Origin: Ruminococcaceae bacterium UBA5406
Lineage (GTDB): Bacteria > Bacillota > Clostridia > Oscillospirales > Acutalibacteraceae
Length of the DNA stretch: 31,375 bases
Assembly (NCBI GenBank): GCA_002407675.1
Contig: DHNW01000004.1
Span: 1-31,375, forward strand
Direction: 5' to 3'
Within the stretch, counting starts at the first letter, position 1, and the number at the start of each line of letters is the position of its first letter. Of the stretch, positions 14,405 through 21,796 are shown in pieces. The notes beneath the pieces are model-generated. The model was given only the letters and a program-made list of their open reading frames with translations, was not told where the DNA came from and made no database searches. A program made the translations under genes and the position numbers.

Positions 14405-17400
14405 TTACGGCCTGCGAAGCCGCGGCACTACGAAGACGGCCGCAACCCAAAATGCTTCAAACAGCGCCAGCGCCGTTACCGAAAGCTGCTTGAGGCCCGC
14501 GTAGCAGGTGAAAAACGCCGTCAGTGCAAATCCGAGGGCAGCCCCTGCTGTTTGAAGGGCAACGGCTATGGAGATATTCCCTCTTTGGCGTACGCACGCG
14601 GTTAACAGCCGCATCATGGAAACCGTGCGCCCCTTTGTTGCCACCAGCGCCGGGGAGCGCTCCGGTGGAGAAGCCTGAAGGCTGGTATAGACATTTCCCA
14701 GCTTTTCCGGCAGCACAACGGAGGAATGTTCGCTTATGCCGAAACACTCCGACAAAAACTCCGGAGTAATGTTCGGGTCGCGCGTGCGCACAATCAGGCT
14801 GATCCCGTTGTATTCCAGCCTCCTGAGTTCCGTGGCTCTCCTCCGGTCGGAGCGGTAGGAAACAAGGAACATGGCCACGAGAATGCCGCCGGATGCAAGG
14901 TAAACGGGGATTTTCCCCGCTCGGATATATTTTTCCTCATAGCGGAGCGGCGGTGCGTCCACCCCGTGCTTACCCAGCAGGCGCCGGTTGCCGATTAAGA
15001 TTACATGATCCCTGACGGTTCCGGAAATCCCCATCCCGTCTTCATAGGCAGGGCGCTCCACCTGCGGCAGAACTTCATTCCGGCTCTTGATAATCTGGTT
15101 GAACAGGTCGTTCAGAGTTCCGCCCGCCACCGAAGTCAGAGCGGTGGCGTCCAGAATCGCTTCGTCGATCCGCTGCCCTTCAAACGTCTGGATGCCGTTC
15201 AGGATAACCGTCCCGCGCGGGAACAGGTCGGTAGCGTCCATCATAACAGCGTTGGTCTGGCTGAATGCATCCACGGCAGGCCATCCGGCCGCCATGCCCC
15301 CGTACCTTGAGGCGATTTTGTTCAGGCGGGCCAGCGGCAGGTTGACACTCAGCATGTTTGGGAACGGAACGCAGACGCATGCCGAAGCGGCAAAAGCCGT
15401 CAGAGCTGTTCCGGCATCTTTTGAGAGTACGGCGGCTACAATGCAGAGCGCCAGGCTGGCAATAAACCCGGCGGGCGCGAGAGTTTGGGAAGAATGGTCG
15501 CTGGGGTCCGGCGCATAAGAAATCCTGAGAAAATTCCGCAGGAACCCGGTTTTGGTCTGGTAGGCAATTTTCGGCTCGTTAATCTGTGTTCCCTGGGACA
15601 GCCGCAGGGCGGTGTTGTAATCGCTGTACATCTGCACCGAGTATTTCTGCCCGGGGGAGGAAACAAAGCGGAAATTCCGCAGAATCCGCCGCATCATGCT
15701 GAGTTTTCCTGCCGTGTTAAGGAACAGCGCCGCGGCCGCCAGGGCCGAGTAAAGATGAAAGCTGTCCGGCAGGCCCGAGATGAGGTAAACGGCATTCTGG
15801 ATCAGCGCCGCGGCCGCCGCCACGGCAACTGCACTGTCAGAGTTTGCCTGAAAGGTGAACAGGCCCCGGAACCCGTTCGCAATCGTCTGGATGCAGAACC
15901 CGCAGGAGATCAGCAGAAAAATCAAATGGATAAACAGGAAGGCCTGCACGCCGTACAGGCTATGTAGGCCCGGCGGAAAAATCGCCGGGTATTCCCAGAT
16001 CACGCTGAACCCGAGCAGAACGGCCGCACACAGGCCCGTAACCACCAGGCGCAGCGTGAGCCCCCTAACTTTGGAGGAAAGGTCATTCAGAATCGACGGA
16101 GCGTCGTCCGGGTTCTGGTAATCGTCCAGTTCGTCTTCGTATTTCAGCGGGTTTTCCGCCAGCGGGGTGGTATCCTCGTCGCTGCCGAACAGGCGGAACC
16201 CTTTTTTGCGTTTGGGTTTTTCCGGCGGTTCACTTTCCGGCTGCCCGTTTTCCGGCGCAGAAAATGGAATCGGTTCCTCCGGCGGCTCCGTCACGGGCGG
16301 TTCCGTTTCGGCAGGGGGTTTCTCCGGTTCCTCGGCGGGAGGCTCCTCCCGTTTTACGGCTTCCGGTTCCAGCTGCTTTTCCGCATGTTCTTTCGGGAAC
16401 GAGATCGGTTCCGGTTTTTTAGATTCCGGAACGGCGTAGGCCGCAGCTTCTGCGGCCAGGGCGTCCTCGATTCCTTTCAGCTCGATGACGTGCAGCGGGG
16501 GGGTCACTGCACGGTAGGGCGGAACCGGGCGCCGGTCCGGTTCTTTTTCCTGCGGGGGAAGCGTGCCTTCCTCTTTTACGGGCGCAGGGGCCGCCGCCGG
16601 TTCCCGGATGGGTGCAGAAGGCTCTTCCGGCGAACATTCTGCCGGCTTTTCCTTGTTTTCCGGCTCCGGCTTTTTTTCTGTTTTCGGCGGTTTCTCCGGC
16701 TCTTTTGCTGTTTTAGGGCTTTCTTCTGCTTTTAGTGGGCCGGGCGGCGGAACCTCCGGGCTCTTCGGTTCGGCGGGCGGCTGTGTCAGCGGGGGCCGGA
16801 TTTCTGGTTCCCGTATGGGGCCGGGCTGCACAGAAGGGGGCGCGGGCGGTTCCGTCATAGGCGGCTGCGCCGGGCGCGGCGGATTGCCCGGGGTTTCCGG
16901 CCGGGGGCCGCTTTCCTCAAGGCCGAACACGTCTTCCGAGTTCAGCCCGGCGTGCTGCATGATCTTTTCCAGCCTCTCATGGCGTTCCTGGCGGATTTTC
17001 TGAACCGTATCCGCTAATTCCGGATCTTCCTCCTCTTCCGGCCCAAACAGGTAGGGAAAACTGGAATCCGGAGCGGATTCCTGCGTTTTCGGCTGTTTTT
17101 CTTCTGCTTCCGATTTTTTCTCCGGTTCTTCCTGCGCGGCGCGGCCGCCTTTGGCGGCCTCCGCGTCGGTGTGAAGGGTCGATTCATATTCCCGGCGGTA
17201 TTCCTCCAGCGGTTTCAGCTGGAGACCGTAGTAGATATCGTCTTCCATCTCCTTGGTGGAGTCTTTGCTTTTTTTCCGGTGGAAAAAAGAAAAATGCTTT
17301 TTCTTCTTCGTCTTAACCGGTTCGGTTTCTTCCGGCGGGGTTTCGCCGCCTGCCGACCGATCCAGCGCTTCTTTGGCGCTTCGGGCAATCTCGTCGGGGT

Positions 17401-17581
17401 TCAGCGGCATGGAGCCGCCTGTCCCGGAAATCCCGGCGTCCGCCGCACCTTTATCCGCAGCAGTTCCCGCCGGCCGGGTTTGTTCCATTTTAGCCGCGCC
17501 GCGTCCTTCCATTATATGGGCTTCTGCCAGAATCTCGTCAACAGAATAATCGCTTTGCGGAATCTGTTTTTTCTCATTCAT
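14405..17581 (-). CDS. Degenerate P-type ATPase-like membrane protein with long Pro/Glu-rich N-terminal region
   Basis: The 1058-residue protein has two parts. Residues 1 to about 500 are low in complexity, rich in Pro, Glu and Lys, and probably disordered and cytoplasmic; they open with SVDEILAEAH. From about 510 there are eight predicted membrane segments in the 4+2+2 pattern of P1B-type metal ATPases, with a degenerate actuator region between them. ACVCVPFPNML stands where the CPC segment is expected. MMDATDLFPRG (Asp782) stands where DKTGTLT is expected, GISGTVRDHVILIGNRRLL resembles the nucleotide domain, and TRDPN (933-937) stands where TGDN is expected. The GDGxND region is unrecognisable. 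It therefore keeps the fold but has lost the phosphorylation and hydrolysis motifs, and is probably not a pump. It starts 17 bases after the rlmB stop on the same strand and has a strong terminator, so it looks expressed. Its function is unknown. Confidence 0.8.
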   Translation of the reverse strand: MNEKKQIPQSDYSVDEILAEAHIMEGRGAAKMEQTRPAGTAADKGAADAGISGTGGSMPLNPDEIARSAKEALDRSAGGETPPEETEPVKTKKKKHFSFFHRKKSKDSTKEMEDDIYYGLQLKPLEEYRREYESTLHTDAEAAKGGRAAQEEPEKKSEAEEKQPKTQESAPDSSFPYLFGPEEEEDPELADTVQKIRQERHERLEKIMQHAGLNSEDVFGLEESGPRPETPGNPPRPAQPPMTEPPAPPSVQPGPIREPEIRPPLTQPPAEPKSPEVPPPGPLKAEESPKTAKEPEKPPKTEKKPEPENKEKPAECSPEEPSAPIREPAAAPAPVKEEGTLPPQEKEPDRRPVPPYRAVTPPLHVIELKGIEDALAAEAAAYAVPESKKPEPISFPKEHAEKQLEPEAVKREEPPAEEPEKPPAETEPPVTEPPEEPIPFSAPENGQPESEPPEKPKRKKGFRLFGSDEDTTPLAENPLKYEDELDDYQNPDDAPSILNDLSSKVRGLTLRLVVTGLCAAVLLGFSVIWEYPAIFPPGLHSLYGVQAFLFIHLIFLLISCGFCIQTIANGFRGLFTFQANSDSAVAVAAAAALIQNAVYLISGLPDSFHLYSALAAAALFLNTAGKLSMMRRILRNFRFVSSPGQKYSVQMYSDYNTALRLSQGTQINEPKIAYQTKTGFLRNFLRISYAPDPSDHSSQTLAPAGFIASLALCIVAAVLSKDAGTALTAFAASACVCVPFPNMLSVNLPLARLNKIASRYGGMAAGWPAVDAFSQTNAVMMDATDLFPRGTVILNGIQTFEGQRIDEAILDATALTSVAGGTLNDLFNQIIKSRNEVLPQVERPAYEDGMGISGTVRDHVILIGNRRLLGKHGVDAPPLRYEEKYIRAGKIPVYLASGGILVAMFLVSYRSDRRRATELRRLEYNGISLIVRTRDPNITPEFLSECFGISEHSSVVLPEKLGNVYTSLQASPPERSPALVATKGRTVSMMRLLTACVRQRGNISIAVALQTAGAALGFALTAFFTCYAGLKQLSVTALALFEAFWVAAVFVVPRLRRP

Positions 17582-17598
17582 GCTGATCCGCTCCCGTG

Positions 17599-18366
17599 TT
17601 ATTTTGCCTGAATGCCGTTCCGCTGCCGTAGAATTTCATAACAGATAATCCCGCATGCGACGGAGGCATTAAGCGAGTTTATCTTGCCCATCATTGGCAG
17701 CGATATCACAAAATCCGCTTTTTCCCGGACAAGACGGCTTACGCCGAATCCCTCTGAGCCAATTACCACCGCCGCAGGCCCGGAAAAATCGGTTTCGCAC
17801 CAGTTCTGCCCGTTCAGATCGGCTGCATAAATCCAAACGCCGCGCCGTTTCAGTTCATCTATGGCTGAAGGCAGGTTCACCACCCGCGCCACGGGGACGT
17901 ATTCCACGGCTCCGGCGCTCGCTTTTCCAACGGCCCACGTCAGGCCAACGCTCCGCCTCTTGGGGATGATAACCCCGTGTGCGCCGGAACATTCCGCCAC
18001 GCGCAGCACCGCCCCCAGGTTGTGCGGATCTTCCAGCCCGTCGGCAATCAGGATAAAGGGGGGCTGGTTCCGTTCCTTTGCCAGGCGGAAAATGTCATCA
18101 ATGGTGGCGTATTCTTTTGCGGCGGCTACGGCTACTACGCCCTGGTGATCCGTTCCCCCGCCCATGTGATCCAGCTTCTTAGGGTCGGTTTCCTTCACCG
18201 TCACTCCGCGCTCCTTCGCCTGGGCAATCAGCGCGCAGATACTGCCCGTGCGGCTGCCGCGCGCCACATACAGGCTGTCAATTGCCCTTCCGCTCCGAAA
18301 GGCTTCGGCAACAGCATTTCTTCCCGCTATCATGCCCTCTGAGGGCATGTCATTTTTATCCGCCAT
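17599..18366 (-). CDS. rlmB: 23S rRNA (guanosine-2'-O)-methyltransferase RlmB-type (TrmH/SpoU family)
   Basis: This is a SPOUT methyltransferase that uses SAM to methylate a ribose 2'-OH in rRNA; the close E. coli relative RlmB acts on G2251. The N-terminal substrate-binding domain starts at GMIAGRNAVAEAFRSG and includes DHQGVVAVA. The three SPOUT motifs are DPHNLGAVLRVAECSG, AAVVIGSEGFGVSRLV and ISLPMMGKINSLNASVACGI. The length of 255 residues is typical. GGGAG precedes ATG 18366. It is the first gene of a unit with the P-type ATPase-like gene. A tRNA substrate cannot be excluded because TrmH relatives look similar. Confidence 0.93.
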   Translation of the reverse strand: MADKNDMPSEGMIAGRNAVAEAFRSGRAIDSLYVARGSRTGSICALIAQAKERGVTVKETDPKKLDHMGGGTDHQGVVAVAAAKEYATIDDIFRLAKERNQPPFILIADGLEDPHNLGAVLRVAECSGAHGVIIPKRRSVGLTWAVGKASAGAVEYVPVARVVNLPSAIDELKRRGVWIYAADLNGQNWCETDFSGPAAVVIGSEGFGVSRLVREKADFVISLPMMGKINSLNASVACGIICYEILRQRNGIQAK

Positions 18367-18775
18367 ATATATGGAAAACTCCCTGTCTTTTATTTTTCTT
18401 CATTATATCACAAATTCTTCCCATTCGACACAGCATGGGGAGGAATTTCGACGAAATACCCGGTTTTCCAAAAATCTTTCTTTCCATGGTTTTCCACAGC
18501 CTTCAACCGGATTTTGCACCGGATTTTTCCACCTGTTTATGAATTAAAAGAATATACAGTCTGTTTTTCCCTGCCGCCATGCCATTTATACCGGACGTAT
18601 TTGCATTGGTTGACATAATCACGTGGAATACGGGTTAATTTGCTGTTGAAAACTCGGTTGAAAGTGTTGATAAGTCCAGTCCAGGAGGAAATGGGGCCGG
18701 TTGATACATAAAAAGTGAATAATTTTTATGTCAACCAGCGAAAACCGTTTTCATAACTTTCCGTATTTTCCGCGG
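18367..18775. other. Intergenic stretch with a promoter-like site and a hairpin
   Basis: No gene was seen. TTGACA (18610-18615), 18 bp, GTTAAT (18634-18639) could be a plus-strand promoter. Further on, GGTTG plus ACATAAAAA (18699-18714) pairs with TTTTTATGT plus CAACC (18723-18736), a 14-bp stem with a two-base bulge. Several near-matches to DnaA boxes (TTTTCCACA, TTTTTCCACC) lie at about 18489-18535. These could mark a small RNA or a regulatory site; the evidence is thin. Confidence 0.35.
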
Positions 18776-18804
18776 TTGAGGGCGTGCCGTGTTTATGATA
18801 TAAT
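18776..18804 (+). promoter_or_regulatory. Promoter of the DNA glycosylase gene
   Basis: TTGAGG (18776-18781), 17 bp, TATAAT (18799-18804). The start would be near 18811, leaving a very short leader before the AAGGGG ribosome site. Confidence 0.65.
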
Positions 18805-18826
18805 TTCCCGGAAGGGGAAATCGCGG

Positions 18827-19600
18827 ATGAATTTTGAAACGCTTGCTCAGACGCTGGACTGCGGCCAGTGCTTTCGGTGGAGCCGGCTGCCGGACGGATC
18901 GTGGGAAGGCGTGGCCGGCGGCCGGTATGTACGCCTTGCGGGAGAATCATTGTCCCGCACCCTGCGGGATCCGTTCTGGGCGCGTTATTTCGACCTGGAC
19001 CGGGACTATGCCGGAATCCGCGCGCAGCTGAGCGGGCTGGATCCCGCGCTGGCGGAGGCCGCGCGTTTTGCTCCGGAAATCCGCATCCTGAATCAGGAAC
19101 CGTGGGAAGCGCTGTGTTCGTTCATTCTGTCCCAGTGCAACAACATTGGGCGCATCCGGGGGCTTGTCGCCCGCCTCTGCCGGCTGTACGGGGAACCGAT
19201 CGGCGGGGGGCACAGCGCATTCCCTGCGCCGCAAGCTCTCGCCGCCCTGCGGGAAGAAGATCTGCGGGCCGCCGGATGCGGCTTCCGCGCGCCGTATGTA
19301 CTGGATGCTGCGCAGAAAGTTGCGTCCGGTGAACTGGATCTTGAAAAGATCCAGAGCCTGCCGCTCGGCTCAGCGCGCGCCGGGCTGATGTGCATCCGGG
19401 GTGTGGGCCCCAAAGTCGCAGACTGTGCGCTCCTGTACGGCATGCACCGGCTGGAAGCTTTCCCTATGGACGTGTGGATGAAGCGGACCATGCGGCGGAT
19501 GTTTCCCGGGAAAAAGCCATCCTGGTTCGGTCCCTACGCGGGCATTGCCCAGCAGTATCTTTTCCATTACAGCCGGAACCATCCGGAACTGTTCCGGTAA
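18827..19600 (+). CDS. ogg: 8-oxoguanine DNA glycosylase / AP lyase, OGG1 family
   Basis: The enzyme removes oxidised guanine from DNA and can cut at the abasic site. The N-terminal OGG domain begins FETLAQTLDCGQCFRW. The helix-hairpin-helix GPD domain contains QEPWEALCSFILSQCNNI and CIRGVGPKVADCALLYG, where Lys196 fits the catalytic lysine. PMDVWMKR holds Asp215. The 19-residue spacing of Lys and Asp equals that in human OGG1 (249 and 268). ATG 18827 after AAGGGG is preferred over an in-frame start at 18728 that lies before the promoter. The protein has 257 residues. Clostridial OGG1 homologues of this type are known. Confidence 0.92.
   Translation: MNFETLAQTLDCGQCFRWSRLPDGSWEGVAGGRYVRLAGESLSRTLRDPFWARYFDLDRDYAGIRAQLSGLDPALAEAARFAPEIRILNQEPWEALCSFILSQCNNIGRIRGLVARLCRLYGEPIGGGHSAFPAPQALAALREEDLRAAGCGFRAPYVLDAAQKVASGELDLEKIQSLPLGSARAGLMCIRGVGPKVADCALLYGMHRLEAFPMDVWMKRTMRRMFPGKKPSWFGPYAGIAQQYLFHYSRNHPELFR
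19502..19513. promoter_or_regulatory. Possible Noc-binding site inside the ogg gene
   Basis: TTTCCCGGGAAA is a perfect 12-bp palindrome equal to the core of the Bacillus Noc-binding consensus ATTTCCCGGGAAAT. The outer bases here are G and A, so 12-13 of 14 positions agree. It also encodes part of MFPGKKP. The match may be chance. Confidence 0.35.
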
Positions 19601-19624
19601 TTATCAAATATTTAACAAACCGGC

Positions 19625-19653
19625 TTTAACTTTCCGGAAGAGTGGGGTATAAT
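19625..19653 (+). promoter_or_regulatory. fba promoter
   Basis: TTTAAC (19625-19630), 17 bp, TATAAT (19648-19653), about 38 bases before the start codon. Confidence 0.65.
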
Positions 19654-19690
19654 AAAGACGAAGTTAAAAAAAGATTAGGAGTGAATGCCA

Positions 19691-20629
19691 ATGTCGTTGG
19701 TTAATACAAAGGAAATGTTCAAAAAAGCCTACGCCGGCGGTTATGCGATCGGCGCATTCAATGTCAACAACATGGAAATCGTGCAGGGCATTACCGAGGC
19801 AGCGGCCGAGCTGAAAGCGCCCGTTATTCTTCAGGCGTCCGCAGGCGCCCGCAAATACGCTACCCATACCTACCTTGTAAAATTGGTGGAGGCCGCGGTG
19901 ATTGAACATCCGGAGATCCCAATAGCCCTTCACCTCGACCACGGCCCGTCCTATGAAGTCTGCAAAGACTGCATTGACGGCGGCTTCACTTCCGTTATGT
20001 ATGACGGTTCTTCCAAGCCGTACGAAGAGAACGTGGCAGAGACCCGCAAAATTGTCGACTACGCTCATAAATATAATGTCACCGTAGAAGCCGAACTCGG
20101 CCGGCTGGCAGGCATTGAGGACGCGGTAAATGTCAACGCGGACAAGGCCCAGTACACCGATCCGGGCCAGGTGCAGGATTTTGTCAAGCGCACCGGAGTG
20201 GATTCTCTGGCGATCGCGATCGGAACCAGCCACGGCGCTTACAAATTCAAGCCCGGCCAGAAACCCCAGCTCCGCTTTGATATCCTCAAAGAGGTATCCG
20301 ACCGTCTGCCCGGTTTCCCGATCGTCCTGCACGGTGCATCCTCGGTTCCGCAGGAATTCGTGAAGATGGATAATCAGTACGGCGGCAAAATGCCGGACGC
20401 GATCGGTATTCCGGAAGAGATGCTGCGCAAGGCGGCCACCATGGCGGTCTGCAAGATCAACGTCGATTCCGACCTGCGCCTTGCTATGACGGCCACTGTC
20501 CGCAAATGTTTTGTGGAGCAGCCGGACGTATTCGATCCGCGCAAATACCTCGGCCCGGCACGCGACGCCATCAAGGCTCTTGTAGAGCACAAGATGACCG
20601 ACGTTCTCGGCTGCGCAGGCAAAGCGTAA
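19691..20629 (+). CDS. fba: Class II fructose-1,6-bisphosphate aldolase
   Basis: A zinc-dependent aldolase that splits fructose-1,6-bisphosphate into DHAP and glyceraldehyde-3-phosphate in glycolysis and runs in reverse in gluconeogenesis. IALHLDHGPSYE holds the catalytic Asp and the first zinc His. VEAELGRLAG, AIGTSHGAYKF and IVLHGASSVP supply the other zinc and phosphate contacts. NVDSDLRLAMT is the phosphate-binding loop. ATG 19691 (MSLVNTKEMF) lies nine bases after AGGAG and fits homologues; an ATG at 19685 is too close to it. The 312-residue length is typical. It is a single gene with its own promoter and terminator. Confidence 0.96.
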   Translation: MSLVNTKEMFKKAYAGGYAIGAFNVNNMEIVQGITEAAAELKAPVILQASAGARKYATHTYLVKLVEAAVIEHPEIPIALHLDHGPSYEVCKDCIDGGFTSVMYDGSSKPYEENVAETRKIVDYAHKYNVTVEAELGRLAGIEDAVNVNADKAQYTDPGQVQDFVKRTGVDSLAIAIGTSHGAYKFKPGQKPQLRFDILKEVSDRLPGFPIVLHGASSVPQEFVKMDNQYGGKMPDAIGIPEEMLRKAATMAVCKINVDSDLRLAMTATVRKCFVEQPDVFDPRKYLGPARDAIKALVEHKMTDVLGCAGKA

Positions 20630-20652
20630 CGGATTTCTTGATTTAGGAATTC

Positions 20653-20700
20653 GCGGGCGGAAGCGGTTTTTCACCGTTTCCGCCCGCTTTCTGTTTTTTT
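20653..20700 (+). terminator. fba terminator
   Basis: GCGGGCGGAA and TTCCGCCCGC form a long stem with an inner CGG/CCG pair set, followed by TTTCTGTTTTTTT. Confidence 0.9.
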
Positions 20701-20703
20701 GCA

Positions 20704-20832
20704 GGCAACCGCCACGTCTTTTCGTGGATGCCGTTTCATGAACTGAAAAACCAGTACCTGTATCCGGAGTTTATCAAAGAAAGTATTTTTCACCTGCCCG
20801 GCCATGTGGAACTGCGGGCAGAGTTCCAATAA
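20704..20832 (+). pseudogene. 3' remnant of a NUDIX hydrolase gene
   Basis: An open frame from 20704 to TAA 20830-20832 encodes about 42 residues, including SWMPFHELKNQYLYPEFIKE and LPGHVELRAEFQ. The pattern W-x-P-(x)-x-E-L ... YP-x-F(I/L) is that of the C-terminal end of NUDIX hydrolases. No start codon, ribosome site or NUDIX box is present, and the frame runs straight out of the fba terminator. It looks like a decayed gene whose 5' part was lost when fba, with its terminator, became its neighbour. The assignment rests on a short segment. Confidence 0.5.
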
Positions 20833-20848
20833 GAATGAGCAAAAGATA

Positions 20849-20875
20849 TTAGCACTCTTTGATATAGAGTGCTAA
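20849..20875 (+). promoter_or_regulatory. CIRCE operator before hsp20
   Basis: TTAGCACTC, 9 bp, GAGTGCTAA: a perfect CIRCE inverted repeat, the HrcA operator. It lies about 135 bases before the hsp20 start. A clear promoter around it could not be fixed. Confidence 0.93.
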
Positions 20876-21009
20876 TATTTACAGTTTATTCATATTATTC
20901 AAACAATTCGTTTACAAACTCCTCCTATACTAAAATCAGTCCGAAAGGGAAAGAGAGAAATCCCCGGAAGACAAAATTACAAATACATTTATTATTAGGG
21001 GGTTTTAGT

Positions 21010-21444
21010 ATGTTTGATTTAATTCCTTTTGAACACAGGAACAGCGGATTGTTCAATGCTTTCGATGCCTTCGACCGGATGATGGACGACAGCTTTTTCG
21101 GGGGATTCGAAGGGGATTTCACTCCCTGCCGCACAGATATTATTGATAAAGGCGACCGGTACCTCCTGCAGGCCGATCTGCCGGGATTCAAAAAAGAGGA
21201 AATCAATATCGGTATTGAAGGCAACCAGCTTACCATCTCCGCCGAGCATAAGGACGAGCAGAAAGAGGATAAAAAGAATTACATCCGCCGCGAGAGGAGA
21301 TATGATGCTTTGAGCCGCAGCTTCGATATTGAAGGGATCGACCCGAACAAGATCAGCGCTTCTTACGACAACGGCGTTCTGGAGCTGAGCATCCCGAAAC
21401 CGGTGGAAGAGCAGACGAGTTCACGGAAAGTGGAAATCCAGTAA
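21010..21444 (+). CDS. Small heat shock protein, Hsp20/alpha-crystallin family
   Basis: An ATP-independent holdase chaperone that binds unfolding proteins and passes them to DnaK. The short N-terminal arm (MFDLIPFEHRN, FDAFDRMMDD) is followed by an alpha-crystallin domain from about residue 40: TDIIDKGDRYLLQADLPGFKKEEINIGIEGNQL, then ASYDNGVLELSIPKP. 144 residues is normal. ATG 21010 follows AGGGGG; the open frame continues upstream without a ribosome site. The perfect CIRCE upstream puts it under HrcA, together with the hrcA operon that follows. Confidence 0.95.
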   Translation: MFDLIPFEHRNSGLFNAFDAFDRMMDDSFFGGFEGDFTPCRTDIIDKGDRYLLQADLPGFKKEEINIGIEGNQLTISAEHKDEQKEDKKNYIRRERRYDALSRSFDIEGIDPNKISASYDNGVLELSIPKPVEEQTSSRKVEIQ

Positions 21445-21455
21445 AAGCCGCCAAA

Positions 21456-21483
21456 GGACGCCCGAAGAACGGGCGCCCTTTTT
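21456..21483 (+). terminator. hsp20 terminator
   Basis: GGACGCCCG (21456-21464) pairs with CGGGCGCCC (21470-21478) with one mismatch, then TTTTT. Confidence 0.75.
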
Positions 21484-21568
21484 CCGCCGCGCGGGAGGCA
21501 TGGGCAAAAATTATGCGGTCAATCCGCTGAACCGGCGCGGGAATTCGAAAAATTTAAAAATTTTTTCA

Positions 21569-21606
21569 GAAAGTTGCCTTCTGCAGGGCAGCTTTTCCCC
21601 CTTTTT
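21569..21606 (+). terminator. Second terminator-like element before hrcA
   Basis: AAAGTTGCC pairs with GGGCAGCTTT with one bulge, followed by TCCCCCTTTTT. The element resembles the terminator at 1540-1577 over about 55 bases, including CTTTTTGCGGG and TGAAAGG after it. No gene lies between it and the hsp20 terminator. Confidence 0.5.
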
Positions 21607-21701
21607 GCGGGATATATGAAAGGCGGTGTGCTTGAGCCGCCGGGCTTTCCCATCCGAAGTCGGCCGGCGCCTTTTTTCACAATTAGTTTACAAATAAGAA
21701 C

Positions 21702-21730
21702 TTGACAACAGGGAAAAGTAATGGTACTCT
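21702..21730 (+). promoter_or_regulatory. hrcA-grpE-dnaK promoter
   Basis: TTGACA (21702-21707), 17 bp, TACTCT (21725-21730). CIRCE begins 11 bases further on, so HrcA would block initiation. An extra inverted repeat ACTCTA-TAACG-TAGAGT (21726-21742) joins the -10 to CIRCE. Confidence 0.6.
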
Positions 21731-21741
21731 ATAACGTAGAG

Positions 21742-21768
21742 TTAGCACTCTTAATGACCGAGTGCTAA
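21742..21768 (+). promoter_or_regulatory. CIRCE operator before hrcA
   Basis: TTAGCACTC (21742-21750), 9 bp, GAGTGCTAA (21760-21768), a perfect match. It lies in the 5' leader of the hrcA operon, giving autoregulation by HrcA. Confidence 0.95.
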
Positions 21769-21796
21769 ATTCAAAATCAGCAGGAAGGGAACAGGA

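Noticed and set aside
18480..18540. DnaA-box-like sequences suggesting an origin
   Set aside because: Only near-matches such as TTTTCCACA, with no cluster of perfect boxes, no AT-rich unwinding zone and no dnaA or dnaN gene.
19664..20674. Long minus-strand open frame of 336 codons opposite fba
   Set aside because: It is a shadow of the well-conserved aldolase gene, with no ribosome site and no recognisable domain.
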